Positions 16,668 through 25,681 of a stretch of 64,000 nucleotides of DNA are shown piece after piece. Both the position numbers and the translations under genes were made by a program. Under the pieces are notes generated by a model that saw only the letters and a list, made by a program, of their open reading frames with translations, did no database searches and was not told the DNA's origin. Origin of the DNA: Bryobacteraceae bacterium (GTDB lineage Bacteria; Acidobacteriota; Terriglobia; Bryobacterales; Bryobacteraceae). The stretch's first letter is position 1; each line of letters starts with the position of its first letter. The DNA is taken from the NCBI GenBank assembly GCA_030041495.1, contig JASHNT010000064.1, positions 1 to 64,000 of the forward strand, written 5' to 3'.

Positions 16668-17333
16668 ATGGCCAAAATCAGAATCATGCTGGCGGATGAC
16701 CACACGCTGTTCCGCCAAGGTATCCGCACGCTGATCTCAGCCGAAACGGACATGGAGGTGATCGGAGAGGCCTCCAACGGCGGCGACGCCGTCGACAAGG
16801 CGAACGAGGTCCGCCCGGACGTCGTGCTCATGGACATCGGCATGCCCGGTCTCAGCAGCTTTGAGGCGACGCGGCAGATCAAAAAGAACCGGCCGGAAAC
16901 GAAGGTTCTGTTTCTCACCATGTACGATGACGAAGATTACCTGGTGGAGGGCATGGAAGTGGGCGCTAGCGGCTACGTGCTGAAGGATAGCCCGAGCCAG
17001 CAACTGGTGGCCGCGGTTCGCGACGTGTGCCGCGGCGGCAGCTATCTCAGCCCGCGCATGCTGAGCCAACTGGTGGATGATTTCCGCAGCCGCATCAAGT
17101 CTGCTAACCGCTTGCCGCGCTTTGCGACGCTTACCACTCGCGAGCGGGAAGTTCTGAAGATGCTGGCCGAAGGCAACTCGGTCAAGGAAATCGCCTGCGA
17201 CCTGAACCTGAGCGTGAAAACCGTGGAAGCGCACAAGTTCAACTTGATGCGCAAACTGGACATCCACAACAAAGCGCAACTGGTGCAGTACGCGATTCAG
17301 AAGAAGATCATCAAGATCCCGAATCTGGTCTAA
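16668..17333 (+). CDS. NarL/LuxR-type response regulator
   Basis: A 221-residue two-domain regulator. The receiver domain (1-120) has the acidic pair D10-D11, phosphoacceptor Asp56 in VVLMDIGMPG, and Lys in YVLKDS. The output domain (about 150-215) is a LuxR helix-turn-helix with LTTREREVLKMLAEGNSVKEIA and SVKTVEAHKFNLMRKL. It is the natural partner of the histidine kinase just upstream; phosphorylation would promote dimer binding to DNA. The target genes are unknown. Confidence 0.9.
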   Translation: MAKIRIMLADDHTLFRQGIRTLISAETDMEVIGEASNGGDAVDKANEVRPDVVLMDIGMPGLSSFEATRQIKKNRPETKVLFLTMYDDEDYLVEGMEVGASGYVLKDSPSQQLVAAVRDVCRGGSYLSPRMLSQLVDDFRSRIKSANRLPRFATLTTREREVLKMLAEGNSVKEIACDLNLSVKTVEAHKFNLMRKLDIHNKAQLVQYAIQKKIIKIPNLV

Positions 17334-17355
17334 GACAGCAGTCAGATCCCGGATT

Positions 17356-17379
17356 CCGGCGTCGAGGCCTCGACGTCGG
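17356..17379. terminator. Palindrome between convergent genes, possible two-way terminator
   Basis: The 16-bp perfect palindrome CGTCGAGGCCTCGACG (17360-17375) extends to 24 nt with one G-U pair. It lies between the stops of two convergent genes. There is no U-rich tail, so termination is only a suggestion. Confidence 0.3.
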
Positions 17380-17383
17380 TGCC

Positions 17384-17782
17384 TCAGCGCCGAGGAACGT
17401 TAAACAGCATTCCCGCCAGGGCGAGCAGCAGGAACAGGTAGTAGTGGGGCGATCCGGACGCCAGCCGCAGTAATACTCCCGTCACACCAGCCGCTTGGCA
17501 CAATACCAGAGGAACAATCTCGGAGAGCCACCTCATGAACCCGCTGCCAGCGGCGTCAGCTTGCGCGCGCAGCAGGCGCCGCGCGGGGATCGAGAGCAGC
17601 ACGTAGGCCGCCGCAAGAATCATCAGCACGCGTTCCACGTTCGCGTTGTTCGCCGCCCCGGCGGGCTTGACCAGCAGGGCTACAGCCAAGTAGAGTCCGA
17701 TGGCCGCCGCCAGCACGGACCACACCAACCAGCTCCTGCGATAGCGGCGATCAGCTACGGACCGATCCTCCCTGACCGTCAT
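17384..17782 (-). CDS. Four-helix integral membrane protein, unknown function
   Basis: A 132-residue protein with a basic N-terminus and about four membrane helices (around residues 18-39, 51-66, 85-106 and 111-128). No charged residues are conserved within helices that would point to transport. I do not recognise a family. It lies between the response regulator and the carbonic anhydrase gene and seems to be transcribed alone. Confidence 0.6.
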   Translation of the reverse strand: MTVREDRSVADRRYRRSWLVWSVLAAAIGLYLAVALLVKPAGAANNANVERVLMILAAAYVLLSIPARRLLRAQADAAGSGFMRWLSEIVPLVLCQAAGVTGVLLRLASGSPHYYLFLLLALAGMLFNVPRR

Positions 17783-17894
17783 GGCCGCCAGCTTAGCACG
17801 GAGCCTCGCCGCAAAGGGCGCGCGGGCGCCTCAATTCGGTTAAATAACCTGCCCGCGCGCTTAGTTCACCCGCGGCGGGTTTTGCGGCGGTTAC

Positions 17895-18521
17895 TTAGTT
17901 TACAAGGCTCGCCAGAATTCGCTCGCCGTCAGCTCCGTCTAACACGGTCCACTTGCGCGCGGATTCCTCGTAATAGAGGACGTCCAGGCGGCCGATATCG
18001 AACCACATGCCGTGCAGGCGCAGGCCGCGCGCGGCGATGGCGCGTTGAACGCTGGGGTAGCCCCTCAGATGCTCGATCTGCAGCAGAACGTTGCGGCGCG
18101 AGGCTTCGGCCGGATCGCAGCCCGCCGGTTCGTTGTGAGCGGCAATCCCCAGCCAGGTCTTGAGCGGACTGTCCGGGAGCGAGTCGCGACCCTGGCACAA
18201 CGCTGCGATCGCGCCGCAGTTGCTGTGGCCGCACACAATGATGTCGCGGACGCTCAGCGTATCCACAGCGTAATCGACCGCCGTCGCGGAGCTGGTTCCC
18301 CCGGGATGGCCAAAGGGAGGAATCAGGTTGCCGATGTTGCGCAACACGAATAAATCCCCCGGATCGCTGGAGGCGAATACGTTCACCGCCATGCGGCTGT
18401 CGGAACAGGCGATGAACAGCGCGTCCGGCTTTTGCCCCAAAGCCAGCTTGGCAAAGGTAGGCGCGAGGGCCGCACGCTTGGTCTCGCGGAAGTGGAGGAT
18501 GCCTCGAATCAGTTTTTTCAT
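17895..18521 (-). CDS. Beta-class carbonic anhydrase
   Basis: A 208-residue enzyme that interconverts CO2 and bicarbonate. All zinc and catalytic residues of the beta class are visible: Cys39, Asp41 and Arg43 in ACSDSR, and His99 and Cys102 in GHSNCGA. The RNIGNLIPP and ATAVDYAVDTL runs are standard. Its start overlaps the last bases of the hicB-like frame (ATGA at 18518-18521), suggesting a shared transcript. Cytoplasmic. Confidence 0.95.
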   Translation of the reverse strand: MKKLIRGILHFRETKRAALAPTFAKLALGQKPDALFIACSDSRMAVNVFASSDPGDLFVLRNIGNLIPPFGHPGGTSSATAVDYAVDTLSVRDIIVCGHSNCGAIAALCQGRDSLPDSPLKTWLGIAAHNEPAGCDPAEASRRNVLLQIEHLRGYPSVQRAIAARGLRLHGMWFDIGRLDVLYYEESARKWTVLDGADGERILASLVN

Positions 18522-18871
18522 CGGACTCTTCTCATTGGACCACGCAACGGCGCTTCAGAATCAGCCGCGAATCCACGCGAATAGCAGCGACGCGTTCGAC
18601 TCAGAGTCCTCTGCAGCCAGCACATTCCCGACGTCGCCGCCGGGGCGGCTTCGGCATGCACTTCGACGGCCGTGGTGAGGATTTCACGGCTCAGCGCACC
18701 CGCGCGTTCATCCTCGCTCAGGGTTTCGAGGAAGAGCTCGATCGCCTCGCGGATGTTGGCCAGAGCTTCTTCGACGGTCCGGCCCTCCGATTGGCAACCC
18801 TTCAATTCAGGGCACCAGGCGTAGCAGCCGTGCTCGTCCTGCTCGATCACGACACTGACCTTGCCCGCCAT
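18518..18871 (-). CDS. HicB-family antitoxin with an aberrant C-terminal tail
   Basis: Residues 1-72 are a standard HicB partial RNase-H-like fold: MAGKVSVVIEQDEHGCYAWC, PELKGCQSEGRTVEEALANI and EAIELFLETL, ending TTAVEVHAEA. Normal HicB proteins of this short type stop about here; this frame reads on for some 40 basic residues without family likeness. In another frame an ATG inside the codons for VHAEA starts MPKPPRRRRRECAGCRG and stops after 18 codons; that resembles the opening of HicA toxins (MPK.PR). The toxin gene may thus have been deleted, leaving antitoxin fused to junk and reading into the carbonic anhydrase gene. The tail reading is inference. Confidence 0.7.
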   Translation of the reverse strand: MAGKVSVVIEQDEHGCYAWCPELKGCQSEGRTVEEALANIREAIELFLETLSEDERAGALSREILTTAVEVHAEAAPAATSGMCWLQRTLSRTRRCYSRGFAADSEAPLRGPMRRVR

Positions 18872-18945
18872 TCGGCTCCATTCTACTTACCTCGCGTCGG
18901 GTGGTCAGCCTCACGGTACAGCGCCGTACAACCTCTCGCCACCAA

Positions 18946-19923
18946 ATGGATCATGCTTTAAGCATGCGCGCACAGGTGGCTGCCTTTACACCGCTCCGGG
19001 TGCCGTGGCCGCACGGAGCCCAGTTGATCGCACCAAATGTTGAGGTAGTCGCGAAGCCTGATTTCGATGAGACGGATTGGGCCTTCTGGAACTTGCGCCC
19101 GCGCGAGCAGAAGGAAGTGCCGAACAGAGAGCACTGGCTGACGGCTGTGGCGGGCTATGATCCTCGCGACCCGGAAGGTACGCTTGATAAGCTCGCTCAC
19201 AGGGTGCGTTGGGCCACGGTCGGCCTGCAATTGTGGTGCCCGATCGGATGGGACGGCATCACGCTTCTGTGCGAGTCCACACAGGACGGACGCCATCGGG
19301 TCGAACGCGTGTTTTTTGACGAGCCTTACGGCGGGACCAACTGGTCCAGAATCGTCAATCACGGGAATCTCGATCCGGCAGAGTTGCGCATCCTTGTTGA
19401 AGGCACTGTCTCGGCCTTGGAGTCAGGCAAACCGCGGGTTGTCAATCCATTCCAGTTCCTCGAGATTGGATTACAGACCGCGGCGAACCACCCGAGAGCA
19501 GCCGCCTTGCTCTGGATAGCCGGACTAGACGGACTCCTTGCCGCTGAGAGCAGAGACCTGTTTGGAGCACGACTCACTCGGCTTCTCGGCGAAGATGCCT
19601 TTGTTCTTCCGGAGGACCTGGCTGGGAGACGGCCAAAGCTCCGCGTAAGCGACGTGGCCGGAAAGATATTTGAATGGCGTGGTCTCATCGCCCATGGAAA
19701 AGCTCTTCTAGAGAAATACACTCGGCCCATTCCGTTCGATCTCGGGGGCCCTCACGAACTTTCGCACCTACCCCTAGCACAGTGGACGGAGGATCTTCTT
19801 GTGGTTGAGAGTTCGCTTTTTGTCCTGATCGCGGCGCTCAAGAAGGTCATCGCCGAGGGGAAGCTCGGTGTAATGGCGGACGTCAGGCGCTGGAAAGGGT
19901 GGCTGGACGAGCGCCCCGCGTGA
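18946..19923 (+). CDS. HEPN-like protein, putative RNase or defence-related
   Basis: An approximately 325-residue soluble protein. The N-terminal part is unknown to me. The C-terminal third is helical and looks like an Apea-type HEPN domain: PRAAALLWIAGLDGLL, RLTRLLG, then KIFEWRGLIAHGKALL, which carries the R-x4-H motif (R260/H265 counted from the GTG at 18901) typical of HEPN RNases. Start is uncertain: the GTG at 18901, the ATG at 18946 and the ATG at 18964 are all possible, and none has a good ribosome binding site. It is divergent from the hicB-like gene. HEPN proteins often take part in toxin-antitoxin or phage-defence systems, but no nucleotidyltransferase partner is present here. Confidence 0.55.
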   Translation: MDHALSMRAQVAAFTPLRVPWPHGAQLIAPNVEVVAKPDFDETDWAFWNLRPREQKEVPNREHWLTAVAGYDPRDPEGTLDKLAHRVRWATVGLQLWCPIGWDGITLLCESTQDGRHRVERVFFDEPYGGTNWSRIVNHGNLDPAELRILVEGTVSALESGKPRVVNPFQFLEIGLQTAANHPRAAALLWIAGLDGLLAAESRDLFGARLTRLLGEDAFVLPEDLAGRRPKLRVSDVAGKIFEWRGLIAHGKALLEKYTRPIPFDLGGPHELSHLPLAQWTEDLLVVESSLFVLIAALKKVIAEGKLGVMADVRRWKGWLDERPA

Positions 19924-19980
19924 GGCGTGCCGCGAACGCCACACCGTTCTCCCGAATCTGGTTTATCCTAAAGCCGGGCT

Positions 19981-21681
19981 ATGAAGAAATTCGTTCTAGG
20001 CTTCATCATTGGCATCCTCTTCGTCGGATTGCTCGGCGTGATTCTGGTTTTCGCGGTGATGCGCATGGGCGGAAGGACACCGGCGGTCGCGTCGAATTCC
20101 GCGCTGGTGCTGCATCTGGAGGGCGACGTGCCGGAGCAGGCTCCGGTGGATGTCTCGCTGCCCTTTATCGAGGAAGAGCCGCCGCTCACCGTATCCGATT
20201 ACTGGCGTGTGTTGCAGCAGGCCGCGACCGACAGCCGCATCAAGGCTCTGGTGCTGGAGCCGCGAGATCTCAGCGCCGGATGGGCAAAGCTGGAAGAACT
20301 GCGCGCCGACGTCGTCGCGTTCAAGAAATCGGGCAAACCGGTGTACGCGTATCTCAAAGGCGGAGGTACGCACGAATACTATCTGGCTACCGCGGCTGAC
20401 AGCATCTACATGTCCCCGGAAGACGAGCTCGACGTGAAGGGGCTGCGGGCGGAGCTAATGTTTCTGAAGGGCACCCTGGACAAACTCGGCGTCTCGATGG
20501 AGTTCGAGCACGTCGGCAAATACAAGGACTACCCGGACCAGTTCACGGCCACGGGGCCGTCGCGGGAAACGCTCGAGTATGTCAACCAGATTTTGGATCA
20601 ATACTATGGCGATCTGATCGACGTTATGGCTCAGGGCCGCAAGAAAACCCCGGATGCGATTCGCGCGCTCATTGACCAGGGTCCTTTCGTCGGCCAGGAG
20701 GCGCTGAAGGACGGGTTGGTGGACGCGCTGCTGTTCGAAGACGAGATGTACGACAAAGCCGGAAATCCGAATAAGATCAGCGGCCATTCCTACGACAAAG
20801 CTACCGCCGGCGCGGAGCGCGGCAGGCGCATCGCGCTGGTGACCGAAGAGGGCGACATTACGCGCGGCGAGGAATCGACCGACGGGATTTCCGAAGATGG
20901 GATCGCCTCCGGGGAAGCGATCCGCACCATGCGCGAAGTGGAGCAGGATTCGTCCATCCAAGGGGTGATCCTGCGCATCGATTCGCCCGGCGGCGACGGC
21001 ATCGCCTCCGACGACATCCTGCATGAAGCCAGACGCCTCAGCCAGAAGAAGCCGATGGTGATCTCGATGTCCGATGACGCGGCTTCCGGCGGCTACTTCA
21101 TCGCCATGACCGGCGATCCGGTGGTGGCTTACCCGAATACGCTCACCGGGTCCATCGGTGTGTTCTACGGCAAGGTCGACTTGTCGGAGCTGTACAAGAA
21201 GATCGGTTTCAAGAAGGAATTGCTGTCACGCGGCAAATACGCGGACATCGACTCGGAAGCGCAGCCCCTGACCCCGGATGAGCGCGCCAAGCTGCGCACG
21301 GAAATCGAGGGATTTTATCGCGGCTTCGTCCAGCGCGTGGCAGATGGACGCAAGCGGAGCTACGATCAGATCGAGCCGCTGGCGCAAGGGCGGGTATGGC
21401 TCGGCTCGCAGGCCAAGCAGAACGGATTGATCGATGACATCGGCGGGCTGGATGAAGCCGTCGCGCTGGTCAAGCAACGGGCCAAAATCGGAGCTTCCGA
21501 GAAGGTCGTGCTGGTCCAGTATCCGCCGCGGCGCACTTTGTACGATCTGCTATTCGGGAGCCGATCCGGCGATTCAGAAATGGAGTCCGAGCTGCGTGCA
21601 GTCTTGGGGAACGTTCCGCTACGGTTGCTGGCTAAAGGCGGGGTGATGCGGCTGATGCCCTTCACGCTGACCATCAAGTAA
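19981..21681 (+). CDS. sppA: Signal peptide peptidase SppA, long (67K) type
   Basis: A 566-residue serine protease anchored by one helix (about 4-27). It is the double-domain form like the Escherichia coli enzyme. The catalytic serine is Ser369 in DDAASGGYFIAM, and the general-base lysine is Lys182 in HVGKYKD in the N-terminal half. SppA degrades leftover signal peptides on the outer face of the cytoplasmic membrane. The gene stands alone and its stop codon is part of a hairpin shared with the convergent gene downstream. Confidence 0.92.
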   Translation: MKKFVLGFIIGILFVGLLGVILVFAVMRMGGRTPAVASNSALVLHLEGDVPEQAPVDVSLPFIEEEPPLTVSDYWRVLQQAATDSRIKALVLEPRDLSAGWAKLEELRADVVAFKKSGKPVYAYLKGGGTHEYYLATAADSIYMSPEDELDVKGLRAELMFLKGTLDKLGVSMEFEHVGKYKDYPDQFTATGPSRETLEYVNQILDQYYGDLIDVMAQGRKKTPDAIRALIDQGPFVGQEALKDGLVDALLFEDEMYDKAGNPNKISGHSYDKATAGAERGRRIALVTEEGDITRGEESTDGISEDGIASGEAIRTMREVEQDSSIQGVILRIDSPGGDGIASDDILHEARRLSQKKPMVISMSDDAASGGYFIAMTGDPVVAYPNTLTGSIGVFYGKVDLSELYKKIGFKKELLSRGKYADIDSEAQPLTPDERAKLRTEIEGFYRGFVQRVADGRKRSYDQIEPLAQGRVWLGSQAKQNGLIDDIGGLDEAVALVKQRAKIGASEKVVLVQYPPRRTLYDLLFGSRSGDSEMESELRAVLGNVPLRLLAKGGVMRLMPFTLTIK

Positions 21682-21704
21682 CTCGCGTCACGTTGACGCG
21701 AGTT
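21680..21704. terminator. Perfect hairpin covering two convergent stop codons
   Basis: AACTCGCGTCA (21680-21690) and TGACGCGAGTT (21694-21704) are exact inverted copies around a 3-nt CGT loop. The structure contains most of the sppA stop codon on one strand and two bases of the stop codon of the 21703-22128 gene on the other. It probably ends transcription from both sides. Confidence 0.6.
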
Positions 21705-22128
21705 AAGTAACAGGCCGCGCGGCGGGAGCCGGCGAGGAAGCAGAGGGCGCGGAAGCAGTCTTTGGCCGGAGACCGCTCCACTCCTCGCAGACAAGGATTG
21801 AGTTGGCGGGATTCTTGGGCGAATATTTGAGATGCGTCACGCCGACCAGCCTTTCCGGCTCCTCCGGCAGGAACTCGCGCAAGGCGCTCACGTCTTGCGA
21901 GGCGCTGTATTCGACGCCATGCACCGAATAGGTGTAGTAGAAAAAGCCGCCGCTGGCCTCGGTGATCAGGGCGTCGCCCAGCCGGCCCACTTGATTCACG
22001 TGCTGGCGGCGGCGGCGCTCGCGCTTTTCCGGACTGCGCTGCGACACGCGTAGCGCGATCCAGACACCCAGAGCGATCAGGGCGGCGGCCATTACGGCAA
22101 GCAGGACAAGCTGGCTGCTGGGCTGCAT
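21703..22128 (-). CDS. Single-span membrane protein, DUF3592-like
   Basis: A 141-residue protein with one N-terminal helix (about 7-28, LVLLAVMAAALIALGVWIAL), a strongly basic stretch (KRERRRRQH) and a small beta domain (GGFFYYTYSVHGVEYSASQDVS, then VTHLKYSPKNPANSIL). The pattern 'Y.V.G..Y......' with a late 'Y.P.NP' is like DUF3592 proteins, whose role is unknown. The tail is Ala/Pro/Ser-rich and probably disordered. Convergent with sppA. Confidence 0.6.
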   Translation of the reverse strand: MQPSSQLVLLAVMAAALIALGVWIALRVSQRSPEKRERRRRQHVNQVGRLGDALITEASGGFFYYTYSVHGVEYSASQDVSALREFLPEEPERLVGVTHLKYSPKNPANSILVCEEWSGLRPKTASAPSASSPAPAARPVT

Positions 22129-22268
22129 CCCATGCAGGTTACCCTATCGGATGCCGTTCCCGCTACCGCCTCAGGGCGTTACTTCGTTAGGGGGGGTAGT
22201 GACTCCGTCCACCATACCCTACCGCGACGCAAGGAAGAACCGAATGAAAGTGTCAACTCCAATTCGGG

Positions 22269-22274
22269 TATAAT
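22269..22274 (+). promoter_or_regulatory. Perfect TATAAT -10 box before the glycosyltransferase gene
   Basis: TATAAT at 22269-22274 lies 30 bases before the first ATG of the glycosyltransferase frame. The matching -35 position (GAAAGT at 22246-22251) is poor, so this promoter may need an activator. Confidence 0.4.
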
Positions 22275-22303
22275 AAGTAGATCGCGTTTGGCCCGCGTCA
22301 ACA

Positions 22304-23923
22304 ATGCTTTACAGCGCCTCAACTGCAACGCTGTTTGCATCCAACCGGCTCAGTCTAACGGCTGGTCGAATGCTGGACGCCCTTTCCGACGATACCTTCA
22401 AGGGCGTGCATCGCCTGATGCCGTTCGATTGGGCGATGCTGATCCCGTACTTTACGGTTCTCATCATCCTGTCGATCTACGGCCTGCATCGCTATGCGAT
22501 GATCCGCGGGTATTCCAAGCACCACGGCAAATTCACGGGCGAGCCTCCCAGCCGATTCGCGGCCCTGCCGCGAATCACCATCCAACTTCCGATCTACAAC
22601 GAGCGTTACGTGGTCGAGCGGCTGCTGGAGGAAACCTCCAAGATCGATTACCCCCGGGAGCTGCTCGAAATTCAGGTATTGGACGATTCCACCGACGATA
22701 CGCATCCTTTCACCCGCGCGCTGGTGGAAGATTATCGCGAAGCTGGCCTGCCGATCGAATATATCCACCGCACCAATCGCCATGGCTTCAAGGCCGGCGC
22801 CCTGGAGAACGGATTGAAGACGGCGACCGGAGAACTGGTGGCCATTTTCGACGCCGACTTCGTTCCGCCGCGTGACTTCCTGATGCGCACGGTGCATTAT
22901 TTCGCGGAGTCCAACGTCGGCATGGTGCAGACGCGCTGGGGCTACCTGAACCGCCACCAGAGCGTGCTGACGGAGGTCCAGTCGATGCTGCTGGACGGGC
23001 ACTTCGTGCTGGAGCATGTGGCTCGCGCGGGCAACGGATTGTTCTTCAACTTCAACGGAACCGCCGGCGTTCTGCGGAGGAAGATGATCGAAGACGCGGG
23101 AGGCTGGCAGCACGACACGCTGACCGAAGATTCCGACTTGAGCTATCGCGCGCAGTTGAAGGGCTGGAGGTTCGTATACGCGCCCTCGATCGAATGCCTG
23201 TCGGAGTTGCCGGAAGAAACCTACGGCTTCCAAGTGCAGCAATCGCGCTGGGCCAAGGGTCTGACCCAGGTGGCCATCAAGCTGCTGCCGTCGATTTTGA
23301 GAGCCAAACTTCCTCTGCGCGTGAAAGCCGAAGCGATTTTCCACCTTACGCCTAACATCTCCTACCCGCTGATGATCGTGATGAGCGTGATGATGCTGCC
23401 GGTGATGATCGTGCGCTACTACATGGGCTGGTTCGAGATGCTGCTGATCGATTTCCCGCTGATCATCGCATCGTTCGTTTCCGTCGCCGCGTTTTATCTG
23501 GCGGCGCAGCGCGCCCTGTTCCCCGAGACCTGGAAGCGGTCGTTCTTTTTCCTGCCGGCCCTGCTGGCGGCGGGCGTGGCGCTGACCATCATCAATTCGC
23601 GCGCCGTGTTCGAGGCGCTGATCGGATACAAAACCGAATTCGCGCGCACAGCGAAGTACGGCGCGCAGAAGCTCCGAAGCCGCGATGCGAAGTATCGCCG
23701 CCGCAGCGGCTGGCTGCCCTACGCCGAGCTGCTGGCGGGGGCTTGCTTCACCGCCATCACCGTCTACGCCATCAACTCTTACAACTACCTGGCAGTGCCC
23801 TTTCTACTGCTGTTTGTCGGCGGATACTTCTGGGCCGGGTTCACGACGCTGTGGCAGGAGTATCAAAGTAAGCTCGCCTTCGAGCGCGCTCGCGAGCTGG
23901 CGGCGGATCAAGTCAAGGCCTAG
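22304..23923 (+). CDS. Cellulose-synthase-like GT2 membrane glycosyltransferase
   Basis: A 539-residue inner-membrane processive-type family 2 glycosyltransferase. The catalytic domain is cytoplasmic: ITIQLPIYNE opens it, LDDSTDD is the nucleotide-sugar Asp, IFDADFVPP the DxD, LTEDSDLSYR the catalytic base, and FQVQQSRWAKG the QxxRW motif. One helix precedes (about 44-62) and four or five follow. The best-known relatives are CsLA-type glucomannan synthases and bacterial beta-glycan synthases; substrate cannot be told. Start could also be the ATG at 22370 or 22418; none has a good ribosome binding site. No BcsB or PilZ partner is adjacent. Confidence 0.85.
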   Translation: MLYSASTATLFASNRLSLTAGRMLDALSDDTFKGVHRLMPFDWAMLIPYFTVLIILSIYGLHRYAMIRGYSKHHGKFTGEPPSRFAALPRITIQLPIYNERYVVERLLEETSKIDYPRELLEIQVLDDSTDDTHPFTRALVEDYREAGLPIEYIHRTNRHGFKAGALENGLKTATGELVAIFDADFVPPRDFLMRTVHYFAESNVGMVQTRWGYLNRHQSVLTEVQSMLLDGHFVLEHVARAGNGLFFNFNGTAGVLRRKMIEDAGGWQHDTLTEDSDLSYRAQLKGWRFVYAPSIECLSELPEETYGFQVQQSRWAKGLTQVAIKLLPSILRAKLPLRVKAEAIFHLTPNISYPLMIVMSVMMLPVMIVRYYMGWFEMLLIDFPLIIASFVSVAAFYLAAQRALFPETWKRSFFFLPALLAAGVALTIINSRAVFEALIGYKTEFARTAKYGAQKLRSRDAKYRRRSGWLPYAELLAGACFTAITVYAINSYNYLAVPFLLLFVGGYFWAGFTTLWQEYQSKLAFERARELAADQVKA

Positions 23924-23929
23924 TTATCG

Positions 23930-25483
23930 TTAGTGCGCTCCCGCTGCCGGCCCTCGGCCGTCCTTGGGCCGCCGCATGATCAGCGTCAAGGGGATCATCA
24001 GAACAAACGCGATGGTCAGTACTTGAAACACGTCGACAAAAGCGCGCATCGCGGCTTCGCGCTCCACCATTCCGAAGATCGACGCGTAGGCCTGCTGATC
24101 CGACAGCCCAGGGCCCGATCCGGTCGATAGATACAGCGACCGGAGTGAGCCGAACCACTGTGCGGCAGGGGTGCTCCCGTTCGACACATGCTCGCCCAGA
24201 ATCGAAGTGTATTTCTGCTGGTAGCGGGTGTTCATCAGCGTGACCACGGCGATTCCCACGCTGCCGCCGAGGTTGCGCATCAGGTTGAACAAGCTGGTGG
24301 CATTGCCCATGGCTTCGCGCGGCACGGGGTTCATGGAGATGGTGGTCAAGGGAACGAACACCATGCTCAATCCAAACCCCTGTATCGCTTGCGGCCAGAA
24401 CAGGTCCCAGAAACCGACATTGAGATTCAACTGCGACAGTTGCCAGGTGGAGAGAGCTCCCAGAAAGAGGCCGACGGCCAGAATCTTGCGCGCATCGAAG
24501 CGTCCCACGATCATTCCAATCAGAGGCATGCCGATCATGGAGCCCAACCCTCTTGGGGCCATGGTTAGACCTGTCGCCATGGCCGGGTAGCCGAGCAGAG
24601 TCTGCAGCCAAATGGGAATCACCACGATGCTGCCGTACAGCACAAATCCCAATACGGTCATCAGAAAAACCCCCGCCGAATAACTGCGTATCAGGAAGAC
24701 TTTCAAATTGACCACCGGATGTTCCGCCACGAGCTCACGAACCAGGAACGCGATGGCGAACGTCACGGAGGTGACAATGAGAATGGTGATGAAGTGCGAG
24801 CTGAACCAGTCCAGCTCTTCGCCCTTGTCGAAGGCGATTTGCAAGGCTCCGATCCACACCGTCAGCATTCCGATGCCCCAGTAGTCGATGGAGGCTTTCG
24901 CGCGTTTGATGTAGGGCGGATCGAACACGAACATCTGCACCATGAGGATCGAAAGCAGGCCCACCGGCAGATTGATGTAGAACACCCAGCGCCAGCTATA
25001 GCTGTCGGTGAGCCAGCCGCCCAGGACAGGCCCTAGCACCGGCGCCACGACAATACCTAGTCCCCAAAAGCCCATCGCCTTGCCGCGCGATTCCGGCGGG
25101 AAAGACTCCAGCAGCACCGCTTGCGAGAGCGGCTGCAGCGCTCCTCCGCACGCTCCCTGGGTCAAGCGGAAGAGGATCAGCAGGGGAAGACTCGGAGCCG
25201 CTCCGCACAGAAACGAAGACAGAGTGAACCCCATCACTGAAAATAGAAGCAGGCGCTTGCGTCCGAAGTAGTTGGACAGCCACCCGGTGATCGGGAGAAT
25301 GATCGCGTTCGCCACCAGATAGGAGGTCAACACCCAGGTGACTTCGTCGATCGTGGCTGAGAGATTGCCGGCGATATGGGGCAAAGACACGTTGACCACG
25401 GTGGTATCCAGCACCTCCATGAAGGTGCAGAACATCACCGAGATGGCGATGATCCAGGGGTTGACGTGGCGGTGTTCGGACAT
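23930..25483 (-). CDS. DHA2-family (EmrB/QacA) drug:proton antiporter
   Basis: The ATG at 25483 is chosen because the conserved opening WIIAISVMFCTFMEVLDTTVV follows; the frame extends 55 codons upstream without family likeness. The 517-residue product has about 14 membrane helices, with the motif-1 loop GWLSNYFGRKRLLL, RLTQGACGGALQPLSQA and the motif-C region GLGIVVAPVLGPVLGGWL. This is an inner-membrane exporter of toxic compounds driven by protons. EmrB proteins usually work with an EmrA adaptor and a TolC; no adaptor gene lies next to it, though two TolC genes are about 6 kb away. Its start is close to the divergent AAA+ regulator gene. Confidence 0.9.
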   Translation of the reverse strand: MSEHRHVNPWIIAISVMFCTFMEVLDTTVVNVSLPHIAGNLSATIDEVTWVLTSYLVANAIILPITGWLSNYFGRKRLLLFSVMGFTLSSFLCGAAPSLPLLILFRLTQGACGGALQPLSQAVLLESFPPESRGKAMGFWGLGIVVAPVLGPVLGGWLTDSYSWRWVFYINLPVGLLSILMVQMFVFDPPYIKRAKASIDYWGIGMLTVWIGALQIAFDKGEELDWFSSHFITILIVTSVTFAIAFLVRELVAEHPVVNLKVFLIRSYSAGVFLMTVLGFVLYGSIVVIPIWLQTLLGYPAMATGLTMAPRGLGSMIGMPLIGMIVGRFDARKILAVGLFLGALSTWQLSQLNLNVGFWDLFWPQAIQGFGLSMVFVPLTTISMNPVPREAMGNATSLFNLMRNLGGSVGIAVVTLMNTRYQQKYTSILGEHVSNGSTPAAQWFGSLRSLYLSTGSGPGLSDQQAYASIFGMVEREAAMRAFVDVFQVLTIAFVLMIPLTLIMRRPKDGRGPAAGAH

Positions 25484-25681
25484 TGCGGGCAGGTTCGGGA
25501 GCGATCTATCCCAGGATAGCGAACTCCCCAAGGCCGTAAGCTGTGGAAGCAGGGATATGACCGGCTCAAAGGTGCAAATCCGCAGTATTGCCAGGGCCCC
25601 TGCGCAGAAACCGCGCGCAATCGTGGGGCCAGTGCCAAAATATTGCACCTAAATTTCGCCTGCTCTAGAATGAGACCGCTC

